DNA of 45,829 bases from Muribaculum sp. (GTDB taxonomy: Bacteria; Bacillota; Clostridia; Lachnospirales; Lachnospiraceae). The notes beneath the pieces were generated by a model that had not been told where the DNA came from, ran no database searches, and saw nothing but the letters and a program-made list of their open reading frames with translations. How positions within the stretch are numbered: position 1 is the first letter of the stretch; every line of letters starts with the position of its first letter. The stretch lies in NCBI GenBank assembly GCA_023663735.1, contig JAMPGV010000015.1, positions 1 to 45,829 on the forward strand. The letters are read 5' to 3'. Shown piece after piece: positions 35,305-44,016 of this stretch. Both the position numbers and the translations under genes were made by a program.

Positions 35305-35373
35305 TTTTATGATAAGGATAGCCCGTTCCTGCATCATCACAGCCACAAAATTGCATCAAAATCACATCAAAAT

Positions 35374-35889
35374 CTATTTCCTAAGATGTGCTAAAATCCA
35401 AGATATAATCGGTCTAAAAGCAGCATAAAGAACATATCCGACCATTCCGCCGATCAGATTTGTGATTAAATCCGTGATGTCCGAAGAGCGGGTGCCGTGG
35501 ATGAGCGGCTGCAGCAGTTCGATGCCCAGACTCATGAAGAAACAGGAAAACACGGTCCTGCCAAATCCGGCGGCGGGGGTTCTCGTCATAGGAAACAGAA
35601 AACCGAACGGCACCAGCATCAGGACATTCAGTAAAACCTGCCGGATAAAATCTCCGCGGCCCATGAATACATCCACGAACGGAGCCATATTCATATGCTT
35701 GTACGGATGGTTCAGAATAAACGGCAGCGACGTTATGACAGGCATGAGAGTGAAGTAAAGCACAAAGGCCAGATATACATACATGAGCGTATTGACGAGC
35801 AATATATCCCTGCCTTTGCGCTTCCATCTTTTAAACAACACCAAGCCATATAAGAGAGCCAATGCCGCAAAATCTATCAGATATTTCAT
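35374..35889 (-). CDS. VanZ-like membrane protein
   Basis: A 171-residue membrane protein with four to five helices and the VanZ-family pattern: a first-loop segment MNMAPFVDVFMG, then LLNVLMLVPFGFLFP, and SLGIELLQPLIHGTRSSDITDLITNLIGG. VanZ was first found with teicoplanin resistance, but most family members in gut Clostridia have no proven role. ATG 35889 is preceded on the minus strand by GAGGA at six to seven bases, which is itself the last unit of a tandem repeat (see next entry). A TTG at 35895 is a possible longer start. Confidence 0.85.
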   Translation of the reverse strand: MKYLIDFAALALLYGLVLFKRWKRKGRDILLVNTLMYVYLAFVLYFTLMPVITSLPFILNHPYKHMNMAPFVDVFMGRGDFIRQVLLNVLMLVPFGFLFPMTRTPAAGFGRTVFSCFFMSLGIELLQPLIHGTRSSDITDLITNLIGGMVGYVLYAAFRPIISWILAHLRK

Positions 35890-35890
35890 A

Positions 35891-35955
35891 ATCAATCCTC
35901 TTCATCAATCTTCTTCATCAATCTTTTTTATCAATTTTCTTTATTAACTTTCTTT
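35891..35955 (-). repeat. Five-copy 13-base tandem repeat upstream of the VanZ-like gene
   Basis: Five units of 13 bases, plus-strand consensus ATCAATCTTCTTC, at 35891, 35904, 35917, 35930 and 35943; they decay with distance from the gene. On the minus strand each reads (G/A)AAGAA(G/A)ATTGAT, and the unit nearest the gene has mutated to GAAGAGGATTGAT, which forms the ribosome binding site. Confidence 0.85.
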
Positions 35956-36155
35956 AAAATCCTCAGTATAGGTAAAAGTTTCCTGTATCATACATGATCG
36001 TACATGATTTGACTGCTTCTTTGAATGCCCGGGAATCGCCGGATGTGCTTTGATATCTTATGAGTGTCTGCGACTGGTGGGTACACATTTGCGAAAAGAG
36101 AATTTTATTTACTATCATACTATAGCCGGTTGGGGATTACAAGAAAAATCGGCGC

Positions 36156-36199
36156 TTGACAAAGAAAGCGGTCGGTGCTATATTGAATATAATTTCAAT
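36156..36199 (+). promoter_or_regulatory. Strong sigma-A promoter with palindromic operator
   Basis: TTGACA (36156-36161), 17-base spacer, TATATT (36179-36184). Overlapping the -10 and start region is the palindrome ATTGAA-N6-TTCAAT (36182-36199). The next gene is a TetR regulator, so this is probably its own operator. Confidence 0.8.
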
Positions 36200-36272
36200 G
36201 AAAACAAATTCAACAACAAAAACCGAAGTTTGGAAGATCTCTAAACAGGATAGCGAGCAGGAAGGAGTCCGT

Positions 36273-36875
36273 ATGTCGGTCAGAGAGGAACAGAAAGAAC
36301 AGCGCAGACAGTTGATTTTATCCAAAGCACTGGAATTATTTGCCCAAAGGGGATACTCCGACACCAAGATCGGGGATATCGCCGAGGCCGCCCAGATGAG
36401 CATGGGACTCTTGTTTCATTATTTTGATTCCAAGGAGCAGCTCTATGAGGAACTGGTTCGGATGGGCGCTGCCTACACCGACGCGCCGGGGATGCTGCCC
36501 TATGAGAATCCGGCGGGTTATTTTGAGGGGTTCCTAAGGGAGTTGTTTCGTTTTGCGGGGGAACAGCCGTGGACATTCCATATGTTTGTGCTGATGGGAC
36601 AGGCCAGACGCAGCAGCGCCATACCGTCCCGGATCAAAGAGATTGCTCTGGAAATCAATCAGATCGAACAGTCCGCGGAGATCATCCGGGAAGGGCAGCG
36701 GCAGGGCGTCTTCCGGGAGGGCGACGCCCGGCTGCTGGCTTTTACGTTCTGGAGCAGCGTGCAGGGCGTGATGGAGCAGCTTGCAGCCGAGCCGCAGATG
36801 CGGGAGATCGGACAGAATTTGCCCGAAGCGGAGTGGCTGCTGGATATTTTGAAGAAACGGGGGGAGAGCGCATGA
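36273..36875 (+). CDS. TetR/AcrR-family regulator
   Basis: A 200-residue repressor. The N-terminal helix-turn-helix domain is typical: ILSKALELFAQRGYSDTKIGDIAEAA..MGLLFHYFDSKEQLYEEL. The C-terminal ligand domain is all helical. ATG 36273 follows AAGGAG; the frame is open upstream to 36156, but that would start inside the promoter. The stop codon overlaps the ATG of the next gene (ATGA), so it is coupled to the FAD oxidoreductase, which it probably controls together with itself through the palindrome at 36182-36199. Confidence 0.92.
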   Translation: MSVREEQKEQRRQLILSKALELFAQRGYSDTKIGDIAEAAQMSMGLLFHYFDSKEQLYEELVRMGAAYTDAPGMLPYENPAGYFEGFLRELFRFAGEQPWTFHMFVLMGQARRSSAIPSRIKEIALEINQIEQSAEIIREGQRQGVFREGDARLLAFTFWSSVQGVMEQLAAEPQMREIGQNLPEAEWLLDILKKRGESA

Positions 36876-38353
36876 CAAAGGGAATCATCATCGGCGGCGG
36901 TATCGCGGGACTGTCCGCAGGCATCTACGCCCTGCAGCACGGAATTTCGGTGGAACTGTATGAGAAAAACGCCATGGTTGGCGGCGAATGTACCGGCTGG
37001 GACAGGCAGGGGTATCATATTGATAATTGCATTCATTGGCTGACCGGATGCCGACCGGAGGATGATCTATACCGGATCTGGAGGAATCTGGGCGTAATCG
37101 ACGACACGGTCCCGATCTACCGGGAACCCTATTTTTACAGCATGGAGCGGGGCGGCAGAACACTGCATTTCTGGCGGGATTTGGAGCGGGGGCGGAGGGA
37201 ATTCCTTGCGGCGGCGCCGGAGGACGCGGAGCAGATCAACCGTTTTTTTGACAGCGTTCAATGCGCCGAGTGTGTGAAAGTACCTTGTGAGAAGTCCATG
37301 GCGCAGATGAATCCCATCGAATCCATGCGTTTTGCGATGGGCATGGCGTCTATGGGGCGTGTACTCAAAGAATACGGGGAGGATACCGTTGCGGATCTGG
37401 CAGGACGCTTCACCAATCCGCATGTGCGGGAGATGATGGGTTGTTATATGAACGCTTCCTATAAGGCCGTTGCCCTGCTCTCCTCCTATGCCTTTTATAC
37501 GAGCGGAACCGCCGGGATCCCAATGGGCGGATCGGTGGGGATGGTGCGGCGCATGGCCGCGCGTTTTGAAAAGCTGGGTGGAAGCATTCACACCGGAATG
37601 CCCGCGGAGCGCATTCTCCTGCGCGGCGGCAGGGCGCAGGCCGTGCTTTTGGCGGACGGGAGCCGGGTGGACTGCGACGCCGTGATCTGCGCCGTGGATC
37701 CGACGGTCACTTTCGGCGGGCTGTTGGATGTGAAATACCGAGATCGGAAACTGACGAAGATGTATGAAACGCCGGACGGGTACAGGACCGCCTCCGGATT
37801 TCAGGCGGCCTTTGGCATTGCGGGAGATGCGCCGTGCGGCACGGCAGGAGGAAGCGTGGTGTTTCCCTGTGCGCCGTTTTCGGTAGCGGGCAAAGAAATC
37901 GGCTGTCTGGGAATGCGGACGTATGATTATGATCCGGAGCTGTTTCCCGCGGACAGACGGGTCATTCAGTGCAATATTCTGCAGGATGGGGCGGATTACG
38001 CATTCTGGCGGGAATGCTATGCGGACAGGGCGCGCTATCAGGCGGAGAAAGAGCGCATTGCGGAAGATGTTAGGCAGCGTATTGTCGAGCGATATCCCCT
38101 GCTGGAACATCGGCTGATCTTTCTCGGGGCTTATTCGCCCATGACGTTCACCAAATGGTGCGGCGCTTATCAGGGATCTTACATGAGCTTTTTTGAGCAG
38201 AAGGGCTATAAGAGCCTTGCGGCGGACAATCGCGTGAAAGGGTTAAAGAATGTCTTTCTGGCAAGCCAGTGGCTTACGACGAACGGCGGACTGCCCATCG
38301 CGGCCACAAGTGGCAAATTTGCGGCGGAATGTCTGGCACGGTCATTGGGCTAG
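36872..38353 (+). CDS. FAD-dependent oxidoreductase of the phytoene desaturase/carotenoid-isomerase-like family
   Basis: A 493-residue flavoprotein. The N-terminus has the dinucleotide-binding GGGIAGLSAGIYALQHG and the acidic end ELYEKN, followed by VGGECTGWDRQGYHID, the pattern of CrtI/amine-oxidase-type enzymes. A C-terminal segment (KNVFLASQWLTTNGGLPIAATSGKFAA) closes the FAD site. No crtB or other carotenoid gene is near, so the substrate is open; related proteins in anaerobes act on lipids or steroids in only a few known cases. Translationally coupled with the TetR gene through ATGA. Confidence 0.85.
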   Translation: MTKGIIIGGGIAGLSAGIYALQHGISVELYEKNAMVGGECTGWDRQGYHIDNCIHWLTGCRPEDDLYRIWRNLGVIDDTVPIYREPYFYSMERGGRTLHFWRDLERGRREFLAAAPEDAEQINRFFDSVQCAECVKVPCEKSMAQMNPIESMRFAMGMASMGRVLKEYGEDTVADLAGRFTNPHVREMMGCYMNASYKAVALLSSYAFYTSGTAGIPMGGSVGMVRRMAARFEKLGGSIHTGMPAERILLRGGRAQAVLLADGSRVDCDAVICAVDPTVTFGGLLDVKYRDRKLTKMYETPDGYRTASGFQAAFGIAGDAPCGTAGGSVVFPCAPFSVAGKEIGCLGMRTYDYDPELFPADRRVIQCNILQDGADYAFWRECYADRARYQAEKERIAEDVRQRIVERYPLLEHRLIFLGAYSPMTFTKWCGAYQGSYMSFFEQKGYKSLAADNRVKGLKNVFLASQWLTTNGGLPIAATSGKFAAECLARSLG

Positions 38354-38383
38354 CACTTTGGAAAATGCCAGCCACTAGATGTA

Positions 38384-38438
38384 GTACTTGACAACGCTGT
38401 TTTTCAACCTGTAAAATAACAAGTGTTCTTGTACTTGA
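38384..38438 (+). promoter_or_regulatory. Promoter and likely operator of the second TetR gene
   Basis: TTGACA (38388-38393), 18-base spacer, TAAAAT (38412-38417). GTACTTGA occurs twice (38384-38391, overlapping the -35, and 38431-38438), and the second copy also forms an inverted repeat CAAGT-N8-ACTTG (38420-38437). These flank the promoter in the way expected for an autoregulated TetR. Confidence 0.65.
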
Positions 38439-38489
38439 TACCATAGAAAAATCTGCGCCGGCGACGGGGCGGGGACAGGAAGAGAAACA

Positions 38490-39062
38490 ATGGCGCGCAA
38501 AGAATCCATTACCATTCAAATGATTTTAGATACGGCTTTTGAGATGACAAGGCAGGAGGGCTTTGCCAACGTGACGGCTCGGAAAGTCGCCGCTAAGGCC
38601 GGTTGTTCCACACAGCCCATTTTCCGGGTTTATAAAAATATGGAGGAACTCTGGGACGCGGTCTATCAGCAGGCCGTGGCCTATTTCCGGGACTATTGCA
38701 GTCTCTATCCCAGAGTGAGCAGGGTGCCTTTTTCCAATCTGGGCATGGCGTACATTGCGTTTGCCAGAGAGGAGAGGCATCTTTTTGCGCTTTTGTTTCT
38801 GGCGGACGGCAGCGATACGGCGGGAGCGGCGCTCAAGCGCAAAAGCATGTATGAACTGCTAAACGGCGAGGAGGGCAATGTGGTGTACGAGATCAGTCTG
38901 GCCAAGGAGGACGGATGCCGGGAGCCGGGCGAGCTGTTTATGAAGATGTGGATTTTTATTCATGGTGCGGCGTGTATGAGCCTCACGGGGGACTATGATC
39001 TTACGGACAGGGAGACGCTGGCGTTTCTGGAGAGTTCTTACAGAGCGCTGGGTGAGGGCTGA
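38490..39062 (+). CDS. TetR-like transcriptional regulator
   Basis: A 190-residue protein with an N-terminal helix-turn-helix (MILDTAFEMTRQEGFANVTARKVAAKAGCSTQ-like pattern, followed by IFRVYKNMEELWDAV) and a helical C-terminal domain. The recognition helix part differs from classical TetR (AGCSTQPIFRVYKN), which fits the TetR_C-33-type group seen in Clostridia. It starts a run of co-directional genes; the next ATG is 17 bases after its stop. Probably autoregulated through the sites at 38384-38438. Confidence 0.85.
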   Translation: MARKESITIQMILDTAFEMTRQEGFANVTARKVAAKAGCSTQPIFRVYKNMEELWDAVYQQAVAYFRDYCSLYPRVSRVPFSNLGMAYIAFAREERHLFALLFLADGSDTAGAALKRKSMYELLNGEEGNVVYEISLAKEDGCREPGELFMKMWIFIHGAACMSLTGDYDLTDRETLAFLESSYRALGEG

Positions 39063-39079
39063 TATACAGGGGTATAAGC

Positions 39080-40006
39080 ATGAGTATGATGGGGCAGTAT
39101 GATGTGCTGAGCAGGATCAGCGAACGGTATGATAAGATGAGCAAAAGCCATAAGGTGATTGCCAATTTTATCTCGGAACATTACGATCAGGCCGTGTTCA
39201 TGACGGCGGCCAGACTGGGGGAGACCTTGGGAATCAGCGAGTCCACGGTAGTGCGTTTTGCCGCAGGAATCGGCTACGAGGGGTATCCGCAGCTGCAGAA
39301 GGCGCTGGAGGACTGTGTGAAGGGCAAGCTCAACAGCGTTCAGCGCATGGACGCCAAATATGGCAGAAGCTCCCAGTCGGAGATTCTGACCTCCGTCATG
39401 AATGCGGATATGGAGAAATTACAGCACACCATCGAAAATCTGGACGCGGCGGCTTTTGAGAGCGCCGTCTCCACGATTCTGGAGGCGGAGACGGTATATG
39501 TCATGGGACTGCGCAGCAATGAGCCGCTGGCAGGCTTTTTGCAGTTTTACCTGAATATGATCCGCGGCAATGTGGTGCTTTTAAATACCACCAGCGTCAG
39601 CGAGACTTTTGAACAGATGATTCACATCAGCGCAAAGGATTGCTTTATCGGCATCAGTTTTCCCAGATATTCCATGAGAACGCTGAAAGCCATGGAGTTT
39701 GCCAACGACAGGAACGCCAAGGTGATCGCGATCACCGACAGCATCCACTCCCCCATGAATCTGTATTCTTCCTGCAATCTGTTGGCGCGCAGCGACATGG
39801 TGTCCATCGTGGATTCGCTGGTGGCGCCTTTGAGCGTCATCAACGCCTTGGTGGTGGCCATGTGCTTAAAGCGGCCTCAGGAGGTTAAGCGGAATCTGGA
39901 GATGCTGGAGGAGACCTGGAATAATTATCAGGTATACTTAAATGACGAAATCAATTTCATAGATGATGAACCGATGCTGAATTATTCGCTGAGGCGGGAA
40001 GATTAA
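39080..40006 (+). CDS. MurR/RpiR-family regulator with SIS domain
   Basis: A 308-residue transcription factor: an N-terminal HTH_6 domain (SHKVIANFISEHYDQAVFMTAARLGETLGISESTVVRFAAGIGYEGYPQLQ) and a C-terminal SIS domain (VYVMGLRSNEPLAGFLQFYL; GISFPRYSMRTLKAMEFANDRNAKVIAITD) that binds phosphosugars. The family regulates sugar or amino-sugar catabolism. No sugar gene lies next to it here, so the target is unknown. AGGGG precedes the ATG. Downstream, 15 bases, lies a flavoprotein gene. Confidence 0.93.
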   Translation: MSMMGQYDVLSRISERYDKMSKSHKVIANFISEHYDQAVFMTAARLGETLGISESTVVRFAAGIGYEGYPQLQKALEDCVKGKLNSVQRMDAKYGRSSQSEILTSVMNADMEKLQHTIENLDAAAFESAVSTILEAETVYVMGLRSNEPLAGFLQFYLNMIRGNVVLLNTTSVSETFEQMIHISAKDCFIGISFPRYSMRTLKAMEFANDRNAKVIAITDSIHSPMNLYSSCNLLARSDMVSIVDSLVAPLSVINALVVAMCLKRPQEVKRNLEMLEETWNNYQVYLNDEINFIDDEPMLNYSLRRED

Positions 40007-40021
40007 AACGGGAAAGTGGAA

Positions 40022-41296
40022 ATGGGTGAAATAGTGGTGGTCGGCGGCGGCGCGGCGGGAATGATGGCGGCGCTGGCCGCGTCGGGACGCGGGAGCCGTG
40101 TCCTTTTGCTGGAAAAAAACGACAAACTCGGCAAAAAGCTTTTTATCACCGGAAAGGGGCGCTGCAATGTGACCAACGCGGCGGAGCCGGAGGGATTTTT
40201 TGCCAATGTCTGCAGCAATCCCAAATTTTTATACAGCGCCTTTTACGGTTTCGACAACCGGGCGGTGATGACGCTTCTGGAGCAGGCGGGCTGCCCGCTG
40301 AAAACGGAGCGGGGAGAGCGGGTATTCCCCGTGTCGGATCACTCCTCGGATGTGATAGCGGCCCTTAGGCGGATGTTACAGAAAAACGGTGTGGAAATCA
40401 GGCTGAACACGCGTGTGGAGCGCCTTGTGCGGGAGGAGGACGGACAGGGCGGCGTCCGGGGCGTGGAACTGCAGAACGGACAGACGCTTGCGGCGGATGC
40501 GGTGATTGTCTGCACGGGAGGCCTCTCTTATCCCTCTACGGGTTCCACCGGGGACGGGATGCGTTTTGCGGAAGCGTGCGGACACAGACTGACGCAGTGC
40601 CGGCCTTCGCTGGTACCCTTCGAGACGGCGCAGGACTGGTGCCGGGAGCTGGCGGGGCTGTCTTTAAAGAATGTGTCGCTCCGGCTGCTCTGCGGAGACA
40701 AGGAACTGTACAGAGAGCAGGGCGAGATGCTGTTTACACATTTTGGCGTCAGCGGTCCGCTGGTTCTCACAGCCAGCTGTTATCTGCGGGACGCCGGGGA
40801 ACGTCCCGGAACCGTGAAGCTGTATCTGGATCTGAAGCCTGCGCTCTCCGAAGAACAGCTGGACAAAAGGCTCCTGCGGGATTTTGAGGAGCAGAAAAAC
40901 AAGCGGTTTAAGAATGCGCTGGGCGGCCTGTTTCCGGGAAGGCTGATTCCGGTGATGATTACGCTCTCGGACATCGACGGGGAGAAGCGGGTGAACGAGA
41001 TCACCAGACAGGAGCGCAGGAGCTTTGCGTCGTTGATCAAGAATCTGCCCATAAGCGTCACGGGGAGGCGTTCCTACGCGGAGGCCATCGTCACGCAGGG
41101 AGGCGTGTCGGTGCGGGACGTGAATCCCTCCACCATGGAGTCCAGACGGGTTCCCGGACTCTATTTTGCAGGGGAAGTGCTGGATCTGGACGCCCGCACG
41201 GGGGGATTTAACCTGCAGATCGCTTGGTCTACGGGACATCTGGCCGGGGAGAGCGCGGCGGAACGGAGGAAGGGAGAAACATGCGTTTTAATATAG
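40022..41296 (+). CDS. HI0933/BaiN-like NAD(P)/FAD-dependent oxidoreductase
   Basis: A 424-residue flavoprotein of the HI0933 family. N-terminal Rossmann motif VVGGGAAGMMAALAASGRG, then LLLEKNDKLGKKLFITGKGRCNVTN, typical of the family, and a C-terminal segment (PGLYFAGEVLDLDARTGGFNLQIAWSTGHLAG). BaiN, a relative, has been reported to reduce bile-acid intermediates, but most members are uncharacterised and widely conserved next to cmk in Clostridia, which argues for a housekeeping job. ATG 40022 is chosen over GTG 40016 for its better ribosome-site spacing (GGAAAG). Overlaps cmk by 16 bases. Confidence 0.9.
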   Translation: MGEIVVVGGGAAGMMAALAASGRGSRVLLLEKNDKLGKKLFITGKGRCNVTNAAEPEGFFANVCSNPKFLYSAFYGFDNRAVMTLLEQAGCPLKTERGERVFPVSDHSSDVIAALRRMLQKNGVEIRLNTRVERLVREEDGQGGVRGVELQNGQTLAADAVIVCTGGLSYPSTGSTGDGMRFAEACGHRLTQCRPSLVPFETAQDWCRELAGLSLKNVSLRLLCGDKELYREQGEMLFTHFGVSGPLVLTASCYLRDAGERPGTVKLYLDLKPALSEEQLDKRLLRDFEEQKNKRFKNALGGLFPGRLIPVMITLSDIDGEKRVNEITRQERRSFASLIKNLPISVTGRRSYAEAIVTQGGVSVRDVNPSTMESRRVPGLYFAGEVLDLDARTGGFNLQIAWSTGHLAGESAAERRKGETCVLI

Positions 41297-41970
41297 CGGT
41301 TGACGGGCCTGCGGGAGCGGGCAAAAGCACCATAGCCAGAGAGGTGGCCCGCAGGCTTCGGATGATTTATGTGGACACGGGAGCCATGTACCGAGCCATG
41401 GCGCTCTTTATGCTGGAACAGGGCGTGGATCCCGCGGATGCGGACGCGGTTGCCGGAAAGTGCAAAGAGGCCGATATCACCATCGCCTATGAGGAGGACG
41501 TGCAGGTGGTGTACTTAAACGGGCAGAACGTAAATGCCAGACTGCGCACGGAGGAGGTGGGCAATATGGCCTCCGCCATCAGCGTACAGCCCGCGGTGCG
41601 GACCAAACTGGTGGAGCTGCAGCAGGCGCTGGCGGCGGATGCGGACTGTATCATGGACGGTCGGGATATCGGAACCTGCGTGCTGCCGGACGCTCAGGTG
41701 AAGATTTATCTCACGGCGAGCAGCGAGGTGCGGGCGAAGAGACGCTGCGACGAACTGGCCGCCAGAGGAGAGGCCTGTGATCCGAAGCGGATCAAAGAAG
41801 ACATTGAGCGGCGGGACGACCGGGATATGCACAGGGAACATTCCCCGCTGCGGCGCGCGGAGGATGCGGTGCTTGTGGACAGTTCCGATATGACGGTGGA
41901 GGAAGTGATCGATCGGATTCTGGAACTGTGCGGGCAGGAAGGAAAGGGAAAGGTTCCGGAATGGAAGTAA
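41281..41970 (+). CDS. cmk: Cytidylate kinase
   Basis: Phosphorylates CMP and dCMP using ATP. The 229-residue protein has the P-loop GPAGAGKST, the Lys/Arg-rich CMP-binding region (YVDTGAMYRAMA; DGRDIGTCVLPDA), and the lid (RRDDRDMHREHSPLRRAEDAVLVDSS). GGAGGAAGGGAG precedes the ATG. Start and end overlap both neighbours (16 and 10 bases), so it is coupled on both sides. Confidence 0.95.
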   Translation: MRFNIAVDGPAGAGKSTIAREVARRLRMIYVDTGAMYRAMALFMLEQGVDPADADAVAGKCKEADITIAYEEDVQVVYLNGQNVNARLRTEEVGNMASAISVQPAVRTKLVELQQALAADADCIMDGRDIGTCVLPDAQVKIYLTASSEVRAKRRCDELAARGEACDPKRIKEDIERRDDRDMHREHSPLRRAEDAVLVDSSDMTVEEVIDRILELCGQEGKGKVPEWK

Positions 41971-42842
41971 AGCTTGCGGAGTGCGCGGGGTTTTGTTTCG
42001 GGGTAAAGCGCGCGCTGGATATGGTGTATGAACAACTGAAAACGGGGAAAACTATCTATACTTACGGGCCGATCGTCCACAACGAGGAGGTCGTCCGGGA
42101 ACTGGAGCGGCGGGGCGTGCGTGTGATAGAGGACGAGCAGGGGCTGTGCGCCTGTGCGGCGGACGGCGGGACGGAGGACGGAAACGCTTCCGGACGCGCG
42201 GTGGTCATCCGCGCCCACGGCGTTCCCAGACGGACGCAGGAGCTGATGGAACAAAAGGGGTTAGAGTGCATTGACGCCACCTGCCCGTTTGTCAAACGGA
42301 TTCACAGAATCGTGGCCAAAGCCGGGGACGAGGGATTTCATGTGGTGATCGCAGGCAATCCCGGACATCCGGAGGTGGAGGGCATCAAGGGGTGGTGCCG
42401 CGGCCCGGTGACCGTGTTGGAGACGGAGGAAGAGGCGGCGGATTTCCTGCCGGAAGAGGGCAGGGAAGTCTGTCTGGTCTCTCAAACGACATTTAACTAC
42501 AATAAATTTCATTCTATAGTTGAAATTTTTCAAAAAAAAGGTTACAATGGTAATATCGTGAATACTATCTGCAATGCGACGGAGGAAAGGCAGCGTTCCG
42601 CGAAGGCGCTCGCGGCGGATGCGGACGTGATGATTGTAATCGGCGGGAAGCACAGTTCCAATTCCCGGAAGTTATACGAAATCTGCAGCAGAGAGTGTAC
42701 ACACACCTATTTTATACAGACACTGGATGACTTGCGTTTAGAACTACCTAAGGCTGTTCGACTGGTGGGTATTACTGCGGGGGCTTCCACCCCAAACAAT
42801 TTAATCGAGGAGGTTCAAAATTATGTCAGAATTAACTTTTGA
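41961..42842 (+). CDS. ispH: 4-hydroxy-3-methylbut-2-enyl diphosphate reductase
   Basis: Last enzyme of the MEP isoprenoid pathway: makes IPP and DMAPP with a [4Fe-4S] cluster. The 293-residue protein has the three cluster cysteines (Cys12 in GFCFGVKRA, DATCPFVKRIH, NTICNATEERQ), AHGVP and the GGKHSSNS loop. A short insert after residue 50 (GLCACAADGGTEDGNA) before VVIRAHG carries two extra cysteines of unknown meaning. ATG 41961 overlaps the last 10 bases of cmk. In many Clostridia IspH is fused to ribosomal protein S1; here rpsA is a separate gene in another frame, overlapping by 20 bases. Confidence 0.96.
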   Translation: MEVKLAECAGFCFGVKRALDMVYEQLKTGKTIYTYGPIVHNEEVVRELERRGVRVIEDEQGLCACAADGGTEDGNASGRAVVIRAHGVPRRTQELMEQKGLECIDATCPFVKRIHRIVAKAGDEGFHVVIAGNPGHPEVEGIKGWCRGPVTVLETEEEAADFLPEEGREVCLVSQTTFNYNKFHSIVEIFQKKGYNGNIVNTICNATEERQRSAKALAADADVMIVIGGKHSSNSRKLYEICSRECTHTYFIQTLDDLRLELPKAVRLVGITAGASTPNNLIEEVQNYVRINF

Positions 42843-43971
42843 ACAAATGTTGGAAGAATCTTTTAAGACAATACATGCAGGAGAGGTAGTCGAAGGTACA
42901 GTAATCGATGTGAAGCCGGACGAGATGGTACTCAACATCGGTTATAAGTCAGACGGTATTCTTACGAAGAACGAATACACCAATGATTCCAGCGTCGATT
43001 TGACTACCGTGGCCAAGGTCGGCGACACCATGGAAGTAAAGATCTTAAAAGTGAACGACGGCGAAGGGCAGGTGCTTTTGACCTACAAACGTCTGGCTGC
43101 GGACAGAGGCAGCAAAAGAATCGAGGAGGCATATAATAACAAAGAGGTTCTCACCGCACCCGTTGCACAGGTGCTGGAGGGCGGCCTGAGCGTAATCGTG
43201 GAGGAAGTCAGAATCTTCATTCCCGCAAGCCTTGTGTCCGATACCTATGAGAAGGATCTGGGCAAATACGCCGGACAGGAGATTGAGTTTGTCATCAGCG
43301 AATACAATCCCAAGAGAAGAAGATACATCGGCGACCGCAGACAGCTTGTCGTGGCGAAAAAAGCCGAGATGCAGAGAGCGCTCTTTGAGAGAATCAAAGA
43401 GGGCGACGTGGTGGAAGGCGTTGTCAAGAACGTGACCGATTTCGGCGCGTTCATCGATCTGGGCGGCGCGGATGGCCTGCTCCACATTTCCGAGATGAGC
43501 TGGGGCCGGGTGGAACATCCCAAGAAAGTGTTCAAGGTTGGCGATCAGCTGAACGTTCTCATCAAGGAGATCAACGGCAGCAAGATTGCCCTCTCCTTAA
43601 AGTTTGACGACGCCAATCCTTGGAAGAATGCCGAGAGCAAATATGCTATCGGCAGCATCGTGACGGGCAAAGTTGCCAGAATGACGGATTTTGGCGCGTT
43701 TGTGGAGCTGGAGCCGGGCGTGGACGCATTGCTGCATGTCTCCCAGATCGCGAAAGAACACATCGAGAAGCCTTCGGACGTATTGAGCATCGGAGAGGAG
43801 ATCACGGCCAAAATCGTGGACTTTAACGAGGCCGACAGAAAGATTTCCCTGAGCATCAAGGCGACGCTGCAGCCCGATCCGGTGGAGGAGACGAAAGCCG
43901 AGGAGGATGCGGACGTGGTATCGGTGGATATCGACGCCGTGATTGCCGCTGAGGCATCTGAGGGAGAATAA
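42823..43971 (+). CDS. rpsA: Ribosomal protein S1-like, four S1 domains
   Basis: RNA-binding protein of the 30S subunit, involved in mRNA recruitment. The 382-residue protein has four S1 domains, about 17-88, 104-170, 188-256 and 273-342; the last two are the most canonical ([40 protein letters not shown]). The C-terminal tail is acidic ([12 protein letters not shown]). Four domains, against six in E. coli, is normal for Firmicutes. AGGAGG lies inside the 3' end of ispH just before the ATG, so translation is coupled. Confidence 0.93.
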   Translation: MSELTFEQMLEESFKTIHAGEVVEGTVIDVKPDEMVLNIGYKSDGILTKNEYTNDSSVDLTTVAKVGDTMEVKILKVNDGEGQVLLTYKRLAADRGSKRIEEAYNNKEVLTAPVAQVLEGGLSVIVEEVRIFIPASLVSDTYEKDLGKYAGQEIEFVISEYNPKRRRYIGDRRQLVVAKKAEMQRALFERIKEGDVVEGVVKNVTDFGAFIDLGGADGLLHISEMSWGRVEHPKKVFKVGDQLNVLIKEINGSKIALSLKFDDANPWKNAESKYAIGSIVTGKVARMTDFGAFVELEPGVDALLHVSQIAKEHIEKPSDVLSIGEEITAKIVDFNEADRKISLSIKATLQPDPVEETKAEEDADVVSVDIDAVIAAEASEGE

Positions 43972-44016
43972 TAGGATGTGCGTTTTGTAGAAAATAGGGC
44001 GGAGGATGGTACAACC

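Noticed and set aside
36050-36244. A 64-codon plus-strand frame in front of the first TetR gene
   Set aside because: It runs through the near-consensus promoter and operator, has no ribosome site and no recognisable sequence.
36872-38353. Calling the FAD enzyme a carotenoid desaturase
   Set aside because: The fold motifs fit, but there are no crtB, crtE or related genes and the family is broad, so the substrate was left open.
40022-41296. Assigning the flavoprotein a bile-acid role (baiN)
   Set aside because: Similarity to the family is clear, but its place beside cmk/ispH/rpsA is conserved in many Clostridia without bile-acid metabolism.
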